From Cellvibrionaceae bacterium (GTDB lineage Bacteria > Pseudomonadota > Gammaproteobacteria > Pseudomonadales > Cellvibrionaceae): 64,000 nucleotides of DNA. The notes under the pieces are model-generated. The model saw only the letters and a list, made by a program, of their open reading frames with translations. It ran no database searches and had not been told where the DNA came from. Where the stretch lies: positions 310,001 through 374,000 of the forward strand of contig JAGKWQ010000006.1 in assembly GCA_021151825.1 (NCBI GenBank), in the 5' to 3' direction. Numbering within the stretch: position 1 is the first letter of the stretch; each line of letters opens with the position of its first letter. Both the position numbers and the translations under genes were made by a program. Positions 43,796-52,620 of this stretch are shown piece by piece.

Positions 43796-45211
43796 CTAAA
43801 TAGGTAGCTTGATAATAAAATTGCTACCTTTGCCGGGAGCGGTTTTTACATCAATCGTTCCCTGGTGGCGTTCAGTAATAATGAAATAAGAAACAGAGAG
43901 TCCCAAACCTGTTCCCGAGCCCACATCTTTGGTTGTAAAAAAAGGTTCGAAGATGTGCTGGCGAATAGTATCGGTCATGCCTGGCCCATTGTCCTGTACT
44001 TCGATCACAAGTTGATTGTCTTGCGCATAAGTACGAACCCATATGCTCGGGTTTTCAATATTATTGCTTTGTAATGCCTGTTTTGCATTGCGTAATAAAT
44101 TGAGCAAAACTTGCTGCAATTCAGGGGCTGACGCGCTGATCACGGGCAGGGAATCACTAAACTCTGTGATGACTTGCAGCCCTTTTTCTTCAGAATTTTT
44201 AAGTTGAATACTGCGGCTAAGGGCGATGGTTTGTTCTATTAAGTGTTTTACATCTATCAGGCTGGTCTTGCGTTGCGAGTTATGTGAAAACTCCAACATA
44301 TTGCGCACTATCGTTGCTGAGCGTTCGCCAGCTTCGCGAATTGAATCGAGCATACCTGGAATTTCACGGGCTTTTAGATAGCGGTCAATATTTTCGACAT
44401 CAATTCCCAATTCATTGGCGCGAGCGCGATTGGTTCCAAAATGGCTATCGGTGCGGCGCACTATATTTTGTACATTTTGCAAAATAACGCTGAGGGGATT
44501 ATTAATTTCGTGGGCGATACCTGCTGCGACTTCACCGAGCGAATACATTTTTTCATTCTGGATCATTAGATTTTCAATAGTCACTTTCATGGTGACATCG
44601 TCAACACGAATTACGGCTCCTTGTTCGCTGCTGGAGATGAGCGGATAAATAGTAATTTCAAAATAGCGTTTTTTTTCATCTTCCTGATGTTGTGTATGTT
44701 GAATGGAGTAGGGCTCACCCCCACGAATCGAACCGCGAATGACATTAATCGTCACTGGAAATAATGGAAGGAGTTCAGTGATGTTGCGGCCCAATGCCTC
44801 ATTGGAAAAAATTTCGAAAGTATTTTCTGCTGCTGCGTTCCAGTGAGTTACTTCTCCCTCTAAGGTTACACCGATAATAATCGATGGCATGGAGTTAATC
44901 ATACTTTGTAAATAGAGTTTGGTTTCACGTAATTGACGACCGGTTTGCTCATGGCGGGCAACTTCATCAATTAATAAGTCATTGATGCGATGCAAGCTTT
45001 TGGTGCGATCCTGAATTTTTTCTTCGAGCGCTTTTTGGGATTCTTTGAGGGCTTTGCGTGCACGTTTGTTGCTCAAACGGCTGCGCTGCAAGCCGATAAT
45101 CAATACGGTTTGCAGAATCAGCAAGAAAATTACCAGCATCCCCATCCAGGAGCCTGGCTCACTGGCGGGCAGGGTGGTAACCAGGGGTTCGGTGGCGGTG
45201 TTTGGGGTCAT
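43796..45211 (-). CDS. Orphan PAS-containing sensor histidine kinase
   Basis: A 471-residue kinase. One membrane helix at about residues 24-42 (MLVIFLLILQTVLIIGL), a coiled coil, then a PAS domain at about 100-215 (YLQSMINSMPSIIIGVTLEG). The H-box has H234 (GEVAAGIAHEINNPLSVIL). The ATP domain has N box LLNLLRNAKQAL, G1 VQDNGPGMT, F box IFEPFFTTK and G2 GSGTGLGLSV. Only the N-terminal tail (about 20 residues, Thr/Pro rich) is outside, so sensing is probably by PAS. No response regulator gene is adjacent. Confidence 0.93.
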   Translation of the reverse strand: MTPNTATEPLVTTLPASEPGSWMGMLVIFLLILQTVLIIGLQRSRLSNKRARKALKESQKALEEKIQDRTKSLHRINDLLIDEVARHEQTGRQLRETKLYLQSMINSMPSIIIGVTLEGEVTHWNAAAENTFEIFSNEALGRNITELLPLFPVTINVIRGSIRGGEPYSIQHTQHQEDEKKRYFEITIYPLISSSEQGAVIRVDDVTMKVTIENLMIQNEKMYSLGEVAAGIAHEINNPLSVILQNVQNIVRRTDSHFGTNRARANELGIDVENIDRYLKAREIPGMLDSIREAGERSATIVRNMLEFSHNSQRKTSLIDVKHLIEQTIALSRSIQLKNSEEKGLQVITEFSDSLPVISASAPELQQVLLNLLRNAKQALQSNNIENPSIWVRTYAQDNQLVIEVQDNGPGMTDTIRQHIFEPFFTTKDVGSGTGLGLSVSYFIITERHQGTIDVKTAPGKGSNFIIKLPI

Positions 45212-45393
45212 ACTTGATCAATGAGACAATTTTTGTTGGATTAATAATGTAGTCGCTGTTACGCAATATATCGATTGATCGATCTTACCGCTAAATTTTT
45301 AGTTGATTGTTTGCACTTTTGTTGGCTTTTTGTTCGATCCTGTTGAAGGTTTAGGCAATTTCGAAAAAGTTTAAATTTCTCGCTAAAAAATGT

Positions 45394-45421
45394 TTGACAC
45401 ACCAGCCAGATTCGTTAGAAT
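45394..45421 (+). promoter_or_regulatory. tRNA-Val promoter
   Basis: TTGACA (45394-45399) and TAGAAT (45416-45421) with 16-bp spacing, followed by a GC-rich discriminator GCGCACC, typical of stringently controlled stable RNA promoters. The start is about 10 bases before the tRNA. Confidence 0.75.
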
Positions 45422-45438
45422 GCGCACCTCTCAACGAG

Positions 45439-45514
45439 GGGCGGTTAGCTCAGTTGGTAGAGCAATGCCCTTACAAGGCATGGGTCACAAGTTCGAGTCT
45501 TGTACCGCCCACCA
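45439..45514 (+). tRNA. tRNA-Val (anticodon UAC)
   Basis: 76 bases with encoded CCA. Acceptor GGGCGGT pairs with ACCGCCC. The D arm is GCTC/GAGC around AGTTGGTA. The anticodon stem ATGCC/GGCAT holds loop CTTACAA, giving anticodon TAC (valine). The T stem ACAAG/CTTGT holds TTCGAGT. All arms pair fully. Confidence 0.97.
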
Positions 45515-45622
45515 TAATTGGTAATTTAGGAATCAGGGAGTAAAGTTCCGGAACGACAGCTCGTTTAGATTGTCTTTCAGACGAGGTTTCCTCTCTCTCA
45601 ATTAACTTAAAGGAGTAATGCT

Positions 45623-45706
45623 GTGCAAGACTATGTTGAAGACCTATTGGATGATCTGTACGACGATAGCGATGATGAGTTCGTTGACGATTATTCCGAA
45701 ATGTAA
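45623..45706 (+). CDS. Tiny highly acidic peptide, 27 aa, after tRNA-Val
   Basis: A 27-codon frame starting with GTG 45623 and ending TAA 45704-45706. AAAGGAG lies 7 bases before the GTG, a strong ribosome site. The peptide has 10 Asp and 3 Glu among 27 residues, no Lys or Arg, and several aromatic residues (start VQDYVEDLLDDLYDDS), so its net charge is about -13. It is 108 bases after the tRNA with no clear terminator between, so it may share the tRNA promoter. The function is unknown; basic targets such as nucleic acid-binding proteins are conceivable. Confidence 0.6.
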   Translation: MQDYVEDLLDDLYDDSDDEFVDDYSEM

Positions 45707-45965
45707 GCCCGGGCTAATGCAGCAATTTGCTGCAGGCTCGTGGTGCCACTTCCCACTCCCCCCTTCATTTTTCATAACCCCTCTGTAAGCTTTCTCAAAA
45801 ATTGATAACTGCTGGTTTTTGATATCTATACAGTTTGATTATTTTTTCGTCGAATGGACCGCAAATTTGCGCGAAAGTCATCATTGCTGGTAGTTGTTCA
45901 CGTTTTCATCCCGAGTGCTTTTTTATACTGGCAGTATTCTTCCGCTTGGCTTGAGATGACTGCTT

Positions 45966-47333
45966 ATGCCCAACCCCACCGCAGAACTACATGAAGCGGT
46001 TTTCCTGTTTCAGGATGCACAGATTTCCCGCGAGTTACTCTACCCCGAGTTTGAGGCCATTCTGGACGGTTTCATTCCTTTCCCCGATTTCGCCAATGCG
46101 ACTGCCAAGGCGGTCTATGTGCAGATTGACCAGTCGCTGTGTGTGACTGGCGCTGTATTTTTTCTGATTTCCTTTGATGCTACCGGTATGGTGGACCGCC
46201 GCTGGAATGTGCCTTTGCGTCAGTTGATTGATGCTACTGGTACAGGTCCTGATATGGGCGCTGGAGCGATTAAGTTGGCTTGTTACAGTCAATGTCCTAT
46301 TGCCTGGCATCAAAAAAACCTGTGGGATCCGATTATGGAGAGCGGCAGCAGCAGTTTTGTAGCTTTGCGCAAGGCTGTTAAAAGCAATCGTTTGGGATTG
46401 GTCGTAAAGAAACCGGTAAAGGTTGAGAAAACTAAAATCGATAAACCGCCAGCAAAACCAGTGATAGATCATGTGCGTGAACAGGCTGTACTTGAAAAAA
46501 AGCTCCATGATCATTACACCCAGGAGCTGCGCGACAAGATGGCAATGCTAATCAAGGAGCAGCGCTTGCGTATTGCAACCTTGATGAACCAACACCAGGC
46601 CAAAGTCCACGGGATGCAGCATGAACATCAACAGCGGGTATTGGCCTATCAGCAAAAATATCAGGAATATGAGCAAACAAATCGCGATCTGGAAGAGCGT
46701 AATCGCACCTTCAAGGAAGGATTGGATGCGCAGGCGAGCAAAATAGAAGGTATGCGCGAATATTTTGCGCATAAATTGAAAGCGGCGCAATCGGGTGAGT
46801 CCAATCAAATCCAGATGTTGCAGGAAAATTTTGCGCTGGAAATGGACGCTAAAATTCGAGCGGCCACTGCTGAGCTACGCGAAATGCTGGATATGCGTGA
46901 GGTGGAATTATTTTATCGTCACCAGAATGAAACGGTCCTCAAAGAAGAGATTGTTCATTTAAAACGCGAACAACAGCAGATGTTAAAAAACAGTGGTGAT
47001 CAATTGCTTGAGCGCCTGACCAAAGCGGGCGTTAATCTGGTGACTTTCCTGCCCGGGTTGGGCGAGACGGCAGTTCCGCTGGATGATATTGGCGTTTATT
47101 TGGAAGATCCCCACGCTTATGCAGCTGATAGGGCTGGCGTCAGTGAGGCCGTTTATTTGGCCTGGTTGGAGCATCATCAGTCGCCGTGTTGCAATGCAGT
47201 TGATCCGAAAGGGCAGGCTTGCGGGCGTAGTATTTCGATGATTGAAACCCCTTTTGAATTTCACCCCGGTGAAAGTGATCGTTGTAGCCAGCATCAGTCT
47301 ATGGTTTATTCTCGTGTCGCTGAACGCCGCTAA
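45966..47333 (+). CDS. Hypothetical coiled-coil protein, 455 aa
   Basis: A cytoplasmic protein that I cannot name. An N-terminal globular region of about 140 residues (including FLISFDATGMVDRRWNVPLR) is followed by a basic/proline linker and about 170 residues of coiled coil (residues about 170-345; RVLAYQQKYQEYEQTNRDLE). The C-terminal region has cysteine pairs (SPCCNAV, QACGRS, DRCSQHQ), possibly a zinc site. It is monocistronic and a lone gene between the tRNA/acidic peptide and a PLP enzyme. Similar hypothetical proteins may exist in related marine cellulolytic bacteria, but I cannot verify this. Confidence 0.8.
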   Translation: MPNPTAELHEAVFLFQDAQISRELLYPEFEAILDGFIPFPDFANATAKAVYVQIDQSLCVTGAVFFLISFDATGMVDRRWNVPLRQLIDATGTGPDMGAGAIKLACYSQCPIAWHQKNLWDPIMESGSSSFVALRKAVKSNRLGLVVKKPVKVEKTKIDKPPAKPVIDHVREQAVLEKKLHDHYTQELRDKMAMLIKEQRLRIATLMNQHQAKVHGMQHEHQQRVLAYQQKYQEYEQTNRDLEERNRTFKEGLDAQASKIEGMREYFAHKLKAAQSGESNQIQMLQENFALEMDAKIRAATAELREMLDMREVELFYRHQNETVLKEEIVHLKREQQQMLKNSGDQLLERLTKAGVNLVTFLPGLGETAVPLDDIGVYLEDPHAYAADRAGVSEAVYLAWLEHHQSPCCNAVDPKGQACGRSISMIETPFEFHPGESDRCSQHQSMVYSRVAERR

Positions 47334-47401
47334 AGGCGGACTGATGGCCTGATGTAAAGTTGTCCGCTAATGTGCCGTAAATGAGACGAGTTTTGTAAGC
47401 A

Positions 47402-48382
47402 GTGGTAATTGATTCTGATAGTGATTTTTTTAGGCTCGCATGTGCTGTCCCACTGCACAATGCGACCACTGTTGCACTGGCGAAGTATGGCATAGAGCTG
47501 CTGGTGCGTCGTGATGACCTGATTGACGAGGGATTATCCGGTAATAAAGCCTACAAGCTGTTTTATAACTTGCATGCAGCGCGTGAAGCCGGACATCACC
47601 GGTTATTGAGTTTCGGTGGTGCTTATTCCAACCATTTATACGCACTGGCAATGGCTGGTGCTCGCTACGGTTTTTCTACCCTCGGTATTGTTCGTGGGGC
47701 TCGACCGACATATTTAAGCCCTACGTTGATGGACGCAGAACAAGCCGGGATGCATTTGGTGTTTATTAGCCGCTATGAGTATCGGCAAAAGGCATTTGAG
47801 CATTTGCTGGATGACTGGCATAACCAATTTGGCGATTTCTATTTGATTCCTGAAGGTGGTGCTGGTTTGCTTGGAGCTCGCGGTATGAGTTTGGCCGGCC
47901 AGGCTTTAGAGGTGCAACTCAAGGGTGACTATACTGGAGTATGCGTTGCCTCCGGCACTGGAACCAGCCTTGCAGGTTTGGCTGCCGGTTTGACGGCTGC
48001 TGGCCGAGGCGATAAGCCTGCACTTGGTTTCTCTGTACTTAAAGGGGATGGTGATTTAGGTACGGGCATTGCAGAGATTTATAAAAATTTATGCGCCAAC
48101 CAGGAAGCAATTAACACTACTGTTGCGAAACCTGCTGCTAATTGGCGCCTGATTTCCGGGTTTCACGCCGGTGGTTATGGCAAAAAGCATCCGCCGTATT
48201 TATTTGATTTCTGGCGATCATTTGAGCAAGAGACCGGAATTCCGTTGGACCCGGTATATACGTTGAAAATGATTTGGGGAATTCATCGTTTGGCACAACA
48301 AGGATATTGGTCCCGTGGTGCACGTGTTGTTGCTATTCACAGTGGCGGTTTACAGGGGCGGCGAGGTTTTGTTTGCCCTTAA
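47402..48382 (+). CDS. PLP-dependent D-cysteine desulfhydrase / ACC deaminase-family enzyme
   Basis: A 326-residue fold-type II PLP enzyme. The Schiff-base lysine is K49 in LSGNKAYKL. Other features are FGGAYSNHLYALA, where serine contacts the substrate, the phosphate loop ASGTGTSLAGLAAGL, and a C-terminal IHSGGLQGRRG. Substrate preference between D-cysteine and 1-aminocyclopropane carboxylate depends on two tyrosines or equivalents that I cannot judge here; D-cysteine desulfhydrase-like is the safer name. The start is GTG 47402 with a weak ribosome site. Confidence 0.88.
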   Translation: MVIDSDSDFFRLACAVPLHNATTVALAKYGIELLVRRDDLIDEGLSGNKAYKLFYNLHAAREAGHHRLLSFGGAYSNHLYALAMAGARYGFSTLGIVRGARPTYLSPTLMDAEQAGMHLVFISRYEYRQKAFEHLLDDWHNQFGDFYLIPEGGAGLLGARGMSLAGQALEVQLKGDYTGVCVASGTGTSLAGLAAGLTAAGRGDKPALGFSVLKGDGDLGTGIAEIYKNLCANQEAINTTVAKPAANWRLISGFHAGGYGKKHPPYLFDFWRSFEQETGIPLDPVYTLKMIWGIHRLAQQGYWSRGARVVAIHSGGLQGRRGFVCP

Positions 48383-48492
48383 GCCGACCTCACGGATGAA
48401 TAACTGGAAAATAAAAGTTGTTGGCGCGTTGGTATTGGTGACCTGGCTTTTACCAAACCCCGGAATCGGCTCTCTCCTTGAAGGAAGTGGTT

Positions 48493-49629
48493 ATGCAAGC
48501 TCAAAAAAGTGTTCAAATCGCACCGGTTGAATTTGATTTGAATTTGACGCGTACTCTCGTGCCCTTAAAGGATATGAGCGAAAGCCATCTATTAGCGCTG
48601 CTTAACGATGCTTTGATTGAAGTGGTTTGCGCTGGCCAGACTTTATTTAATGCTGGTGCTTACGATGCGCATCATGTTTATTTATTGCATGGTGATGTTG
48701 CATTGGTTGATGGCGCGGGTAATCGCACGCGTATTAAAGGCCGTAGTTCACTGTTCCCTATTGCCCACCACCAGCCGCGTCAGGTGACCGCTATCGCTGA
48801 AACAGATTGCAGCGTGTTGCGTATCGACAGCGAGCACCTGGATAAAATGCTTACCTGGAGCCAGGTTGCGGATTATCTACAGTTGATTATTTCCCGTGAG
48901 CGGGATCTTGATGAAGACATCGATTGGATGATGACAGTATTGAGATCCAACTTATTTTTCAAAGTACCGCCGCTCAATGTTGAGCAAATTTTTTCGCGCT
49001 TAACACCGCAAGTGGTTTATGCCGGCGATGTCATTATTCGACAGGGTGAGATGGGTGAGCAGTGCTATTTCATTAAGGAAGGTGAAGCTGATGTTACCCG
49101 TCACTCTGACAATAAACGGCAACATCTGGCAACAATTGGCGTAGGTCGCTGTTTTGGTGAAGACGCGTTGGTTAACGAAACTGTGCGTAATGCGACGGTA
49201 ATGATGCGTACCGATGGTGTGCTGATGCGCCTGGAAAAGCAGGACTTTTATCGCCTTTTGAAAGAGCCTAGTGTTTCTGCTTTAAGTTTTAATGAGCTGG
49301 AGAATACATTGGCCAAAGGTGTAGTCACTGTGGATGTGCGTAGTGAGGATGAATACAGCGAAGTCCATCTCCCCAAAGCGGTGAATATTCCTTTGAATAT
49401 TCTGGCGATCAAATCCCGCTTGTTGAATAAAGACAGCCTGTATATTTTCTATTGTGACACTGGTCGCCGTAGCCGCGCCGCTGCATATTTATTGGCAGAG
49501 CATGGTTATAAAACCCTTGCGCTGGAGAATTGTACAAGCCTGTTCGGTAGCGTTGGTAAAGAGTTAATGGTGGATCGGAGAAATTATGTTTTGCGCGATG
49601 GTCAGGCATTGCCGGGCCGTACGGAGTGA
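48493..49629 (+). CDS. Cyclic-nucleotide-binding-like / rhodanese fusion protein
   Basis: A 378-residue protein in three parts. Residues about 20-130 are a degenerate cNMP-like beta barrel (LFNAGAYDAHHVYLLHGDVA). Residues about 155-265 are a better cNMP domain (VIIRQGEMGEQCYFIKEGEA and GVGRCFGEDALVNETVRNAT). Residues about 280-370 are a rhodanese with active-site C321 in YCDTGRRS. Such proteins couple ligand sensing with a sulfur or redox reaction. GAAGGAAG precedes ATG 48493. The 3' end overlaps the convergent DUF1853 gene by 28 bases. Confidence 0.9.
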   Translation: MQAQKSVQIAPVEFDLNLTRTLVPLKDMSESHLLALLNDALIEVVCAGQTLFNAGAYDAHHVYLLHGDVALVDGAGNRTRIKGRSSLFPIAHHQPRQVTAIAETDCSVLRIDSEHLDKMLTWSQVADYLQLIISRERDLDEDIDWMMTVLRSNLFFKVPPLNVEQIFSRLTPQVVYAGDVIIRQGEMGEQCYFIKEGEADVTRHSDNKRQHLATIGVGRCFGEDALVNETVRNATVMMRTDGVLMRLEKQDFYRLLKEPSVSALSFNELENTLAKGVVTVDVRSEDEYSEVHLPKAVNIPLNILAIKSRLLNKDSLYIFYCDTGRRSRAAAYLLAEHGYKTLALENCTSLFGSVGKELMVDRRNYVLRDGQALPGRTE

Positions 49630-50579
49630 TCCAGCCAGTCATCCGGCACTACGAATATACGTGCTGATTCCGTCCAGAGGTCACGTTGATTCGTGTCATT
49701 CGTTTTGTTCATGGCCGCGATTAAAAGCGGCCTTTCTGTTTCTGTAATCTCCCGCAATAATTTTTCAGCTAATTGTTCTGTTGTCAGCACTTCATCTTCG
49801 CGTGTTCGTTGTGCAGGTGAGAGCCACTGCTGGCGGTCAAGGGCCAGCCAGCGTTGACTTGCTGTGCTGGAAGCATCTTGTAGAAGCTCACTAATGGGCC
49901 ACCAATGACCGCGACCATGTTTAATATGGCCGAAGGCGGGCTGGTGCTGATGTCGTGCAGGCGAAAATAAATAACCCTGCATGCATAGTCCCGTCTGCCA
50001 AGTGTTAACGGTGGGATAACGTTTGGTTAGCTGCAGCCTCGCTTCATCGGTTTGGTGCAATGGCAATTGATGCTGGCGCAGGTGATTCAGTTTTAAATCC
50101 AGGCGATCTTTTCCTTCGGGCCCCACCCAATATTTCCAATCGTGTGCGGCCAATGGGTTCGTAGCATTGGATAAATAAAATTTTACTGCGGTTTCTATAT
50201 GCCAATATTCGTCGCCTCTACGGCATAAAAAGTCAAATGCCCCCAGCGTAATACCATTGCGATCTATTTGCAGGTTATGGTGCAGAAGCTCCCACTCCGG
50301 ATGATTGGCAAAATAAAAATGCCACAACGCTTCATAATAAATGCCAAGGCGCGTGCTTTTGATTTGGCTGAGGTGATCCAGCAATTTTTGTGGCTGTTGA
50401 TCCAATGCTTGCAACCACGGCCACAATGAATGGTTATCAACGGGCAGGATGGTGATCAACGTTCCCGGGAGTTCATTCATCATTGGCGCGCTAAAGCAGC
50501 ACCAGGCCAGGTCGCGAACCGCTTGATGCCGCAATTGATGCAGGGCAATCTTGTCGTCATGAGGTGGGATTGGTTGCAT
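49602..50579 (-). CDS. DUF1853 family protein
   Basis: A 325-residue protein of the DUF1853 family, recognised by RLGIYYEALWHFYFANHP, a GAFDFLCRRGDEYWHIETAVK segment (E-x-K/D-x-K pattern of a PD-(D/E)XK-like nuclease fold) and VGPEGKDRLDLKLNHL. The enzymatic role is not established. ATG 50579 is used with AAGGA nine bases upstream. It is divergent from nadK and overlaps the 3' end of the cNMP-rhodanese gene. Confidence 0.85.
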   Translation of the reverse strand: MQPIPPHDDKIALHQLRHQAVRDLAWCCFSAPMMNELPGTLITILPVDNHSLWPWLQALDQQPQKLLDHLSQIKSTRLGIYYEALWHFYFANHPEWELLHHNLQIDRNGITLGAFDFLCRRGDEYWHIETAVKFYLSNATNPLAAHDWKYWVGPEGKDRLDLKLNHLRQHQLPLHQTDEARLQLTKRYPTVNTWQTGLCMQGYLFSPARHQHQPAFGHIKHGRGHWWPISELLQDASSTASQRWLALDRQQWLSPAQRTREDEVLTTEQLAEKLLREITETERPLLIAAMNKTNDTNQRDLWTESARIFVVPDDWLDHSVRPGNA

Positions 50580-50687
50580 AAAGTTAAATCCTTGCAAGCT
50601 TCGCTGGCTATAATAGCCTGAAACAAAGGCTGGTCAGGCAAATGATCGCGACCAATAAATTGCAACCGCAGACGCAGTGGATGATTT

Positions 50688-51587
50688 ATGACTCATTTTT
50701 CAACGATTGGCTTGATTGGCCATCTCAATAACGAGCGCGCGGTTTACTCCATTAAACTCCTCATTCGCTTCTTGCAGCAGCGTGGCAAGAACTTTGTGCT
50801 GGAGGCTGAAACTGCCGCCCTGATTCGCGATGCGAGCATGGTGAAAGCGGCCCAACGCATTATGGATATGGATAGCATGGGGCAGGTGTGCGATCTGGTC
50901 ATTGTCGTCGGTGGTGATGGCAGCTTGTTGCGTGGTGCGCGTGCGCTGGCTAAATATCATGTTCCGTTGTTGGGTGTTAACCGCGGTCGTTTGGGCTTTT
51001 TAACAGACATCACACCGGAAGATATCGAACTCAAAGTTGATGAGGTTCTCTCGGGAAACTACAAATCGGAATTGCGTTTCCTGCTGGACATGGAGGTGAA
51101 GCGCAATGGGGCGGTTATCGCTACTGCCGATGCATTTAATGATGTAGTGCTTCACCCCGGTCAATTCATTCACATGCTGCAATTTGAGATTTGCGTCGAC
51201 GGTGTATTCGTAACCAGCCAGCGCTCTGACGGGGTGATTGTATCTACACCCACAGGTTCTACCGCCTACTCATTAAGTGGTGGTGGACCGTTATTGCACC
51301 CGACGCTCGATGCTATCGTCGTGGTGCCGATGAACCCGCATACTCTCAGTAGTCGCCCGATTGTGGTCTCGGGTGATAGTGAAATCACTATTCTCGTGGG
51401 CGAGCACAACCGCGCTGAACCTATGGTGACCTGCGATGGTCATTCCCATGTGGATGTGCAAACCGGCGATGAAATCCGTATCCGCAAAAAACCACAGCTA
51501 TTACAACTGCTACATCCGCAGGATTACAATTTCTATGAGCGCTGCCGCTCCAAACTGGGGTGGGGTGGTCATCTGCTAAAGGAATAA
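50688..51587 (+). CDS. nadK: NAD kinase
   Basis: A 299-residue kinase producing NADP from NAD and ATP. GGDGS is at residues 75-79 (VVGGDGSLLRGAR), followed by LGVNRGRLGFLTDI. The conserved NE/D-type segment is ADAFNDVVLHPG and the glycine-rich strand is STPTGSTAYSLSGGGP. Length is normal (about 295). It is followed after 1 base by a metallophosphatase gene, so the two form an operon with the rhomboid and DUF1315 genes downstream. Confidence 0.97.
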   Translation: MTHFSTIGLIGHLNNERAVYSIKLLIRFLQQRGKNFVLEAETAALIRDASMVKAAQRIMDMDSMGQVCDLVIVVGGDGSLLRGARALAKYHVPLLGVNRGRLGFLTDITPEDIELKVDEVLSGNYKSELRFLLDMEVKRNGAVIATADAFNDVVLHPGQFIHMLQFEICVDGVFVTSQRSDGVIVSTPTGSTAYSLSGGGPLLHPTLDAIVVVPMNPHTLSSRPIVVSGDSEITILVGEHNRAEPMVTCDGHSHVDVQTGDEIRIRKKPQLLQLLHPQDYNFYERCRSKLGWGGHLLKE

Positions 51588-51588
51588 T

Positions 51589-52599
51589 ATGACCGACATT
51601 TCACCCTTTAAATCGATTCTCCAGCCACAACCCGGCGAGGCTTACGGCTACGATTTAATTGGTGATGTTCACGGTTGCGCCCAAACCCTGGAGCGTTTGC
51701 TGCAGCAAATGGGCTACAAAAAACAGCGCGGTGTTTATCGTCACCCGCAGCGTCAGGTTATCTTCCTGGGAGATGTCGTTGATCGCGGCCCCCGTATTCG
51801 CGAAGCCCTGCATATAGTGCGCGATATGGTGGAGGCGCGGAGTGCGCTGATGGTTCTGGGGAACCATGAATTCAATGCGATTACCTACACAACACCCAAC
51901 GGTCCCGGTTCTTGTGAATATCTGCGGCCCCATACGCCCGGCAACGCCCGCCAGATTGCCGAAACCCTCGAACAATTCAGCAACAACTTGCAAGAATGGC
52001 TGGCGTTTGTGCGTTGGTTTGTCGAGTTACCGCTTTTCCTGGAGATCGAGCATCCGCTCACTCGTCAGGTGTTTCGCGCCGTTCACGCGTGTTGGGATCA
52101 TGCCTTGATCGATCAGCATCGCCGTCGTTATGGCGACGGGCATATCGATTGGCCCTTTGTTATCAATTCGGTCCAAAAAGGCAGCCTGGAAGCAATTACC
52201 AAGCAGCGCTTGACGGGTGGTGTAGATTTGCCTTTGCCGGAAGGGGAGATTATGGTTTCTGCCGATGGCTACCAGCGGCGCGCATTTCGAACAAAATTCT
52301 GGGGGCATACCGCCGAAACTTACGGCCAATTGTTATTTCAGCCAGATCCCATTCCCGACCATATTGCTAAATCACCCATTAGCGCCGAACATCGCGCGCA
52401 AATGGTGTATTACGACAGTTCCCAGCCGCCGTTATTTATCGGTCATTACTGGTTGAAGGGAACTCCCAGCCCTTTGGCCCATAACCTTGCGTGTCTGGAT
52501 TATAGTGCGGTTAAATTCGGGCGATTAGTGGCTTATCGCATGGACGGTGAGGCACAATTGCAACCGGATAAATTTGTGTGGGTCTATGTAGATCCTTAA
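51589..52599 (+). CDS. Calcineurin-like metallophosphoesterase (ApaH/PrpE-like)
   Basis: A 336-residue phosphoesterase. Metal motifs are DLIGDVHGCAQTLERLL (GDxHG), FLGDVVDRGPR (GDxVDRG) and VLGNHEFNAI (GNHE), with later histidines in AVHACWD and FIGHYWLKG. The family includes diadenosine tetraphosphatases and protein phosphatases. The start codon follows the nadK stop by 1 base, so translation is coupled. Its substrate is unknown; a nucleotide link to NAD metabolism is only suggested by position. Confidence 0.92.
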   Translation: MTDISPFKSILQPQPGEAYGYDLIGDVHGCAQTLERLLQQMGYKKQRGVYRHPQRQVIFLGDVVDRGPRIREALHIVRDMVEARSALMVLGNHEFNAITYTTPNGPGSCEYLRPHTPGNARQIAETLEQFSNNLQEWLAFVRWFVELPLFLEIEHPLTRQVFRAVHACWDHALIDQHRRRYGDGHIDWPFVINSVQKGSLEAITKQRLTGGVDLPLPEGEIMVSADGYQRRAFRTKFWGHTAETYGQLLFQPDPIPDHIAKSPISAEHRAQMVYYDSSQPPLFIGHYWLKGTPSPLAHNLACLDYSAVKFGRLVAYRMDGEAQLQPDKFVWVYVDP

Positions 52600-52620
52600 T
52601 CACTTTAGGGTCACGTTATT

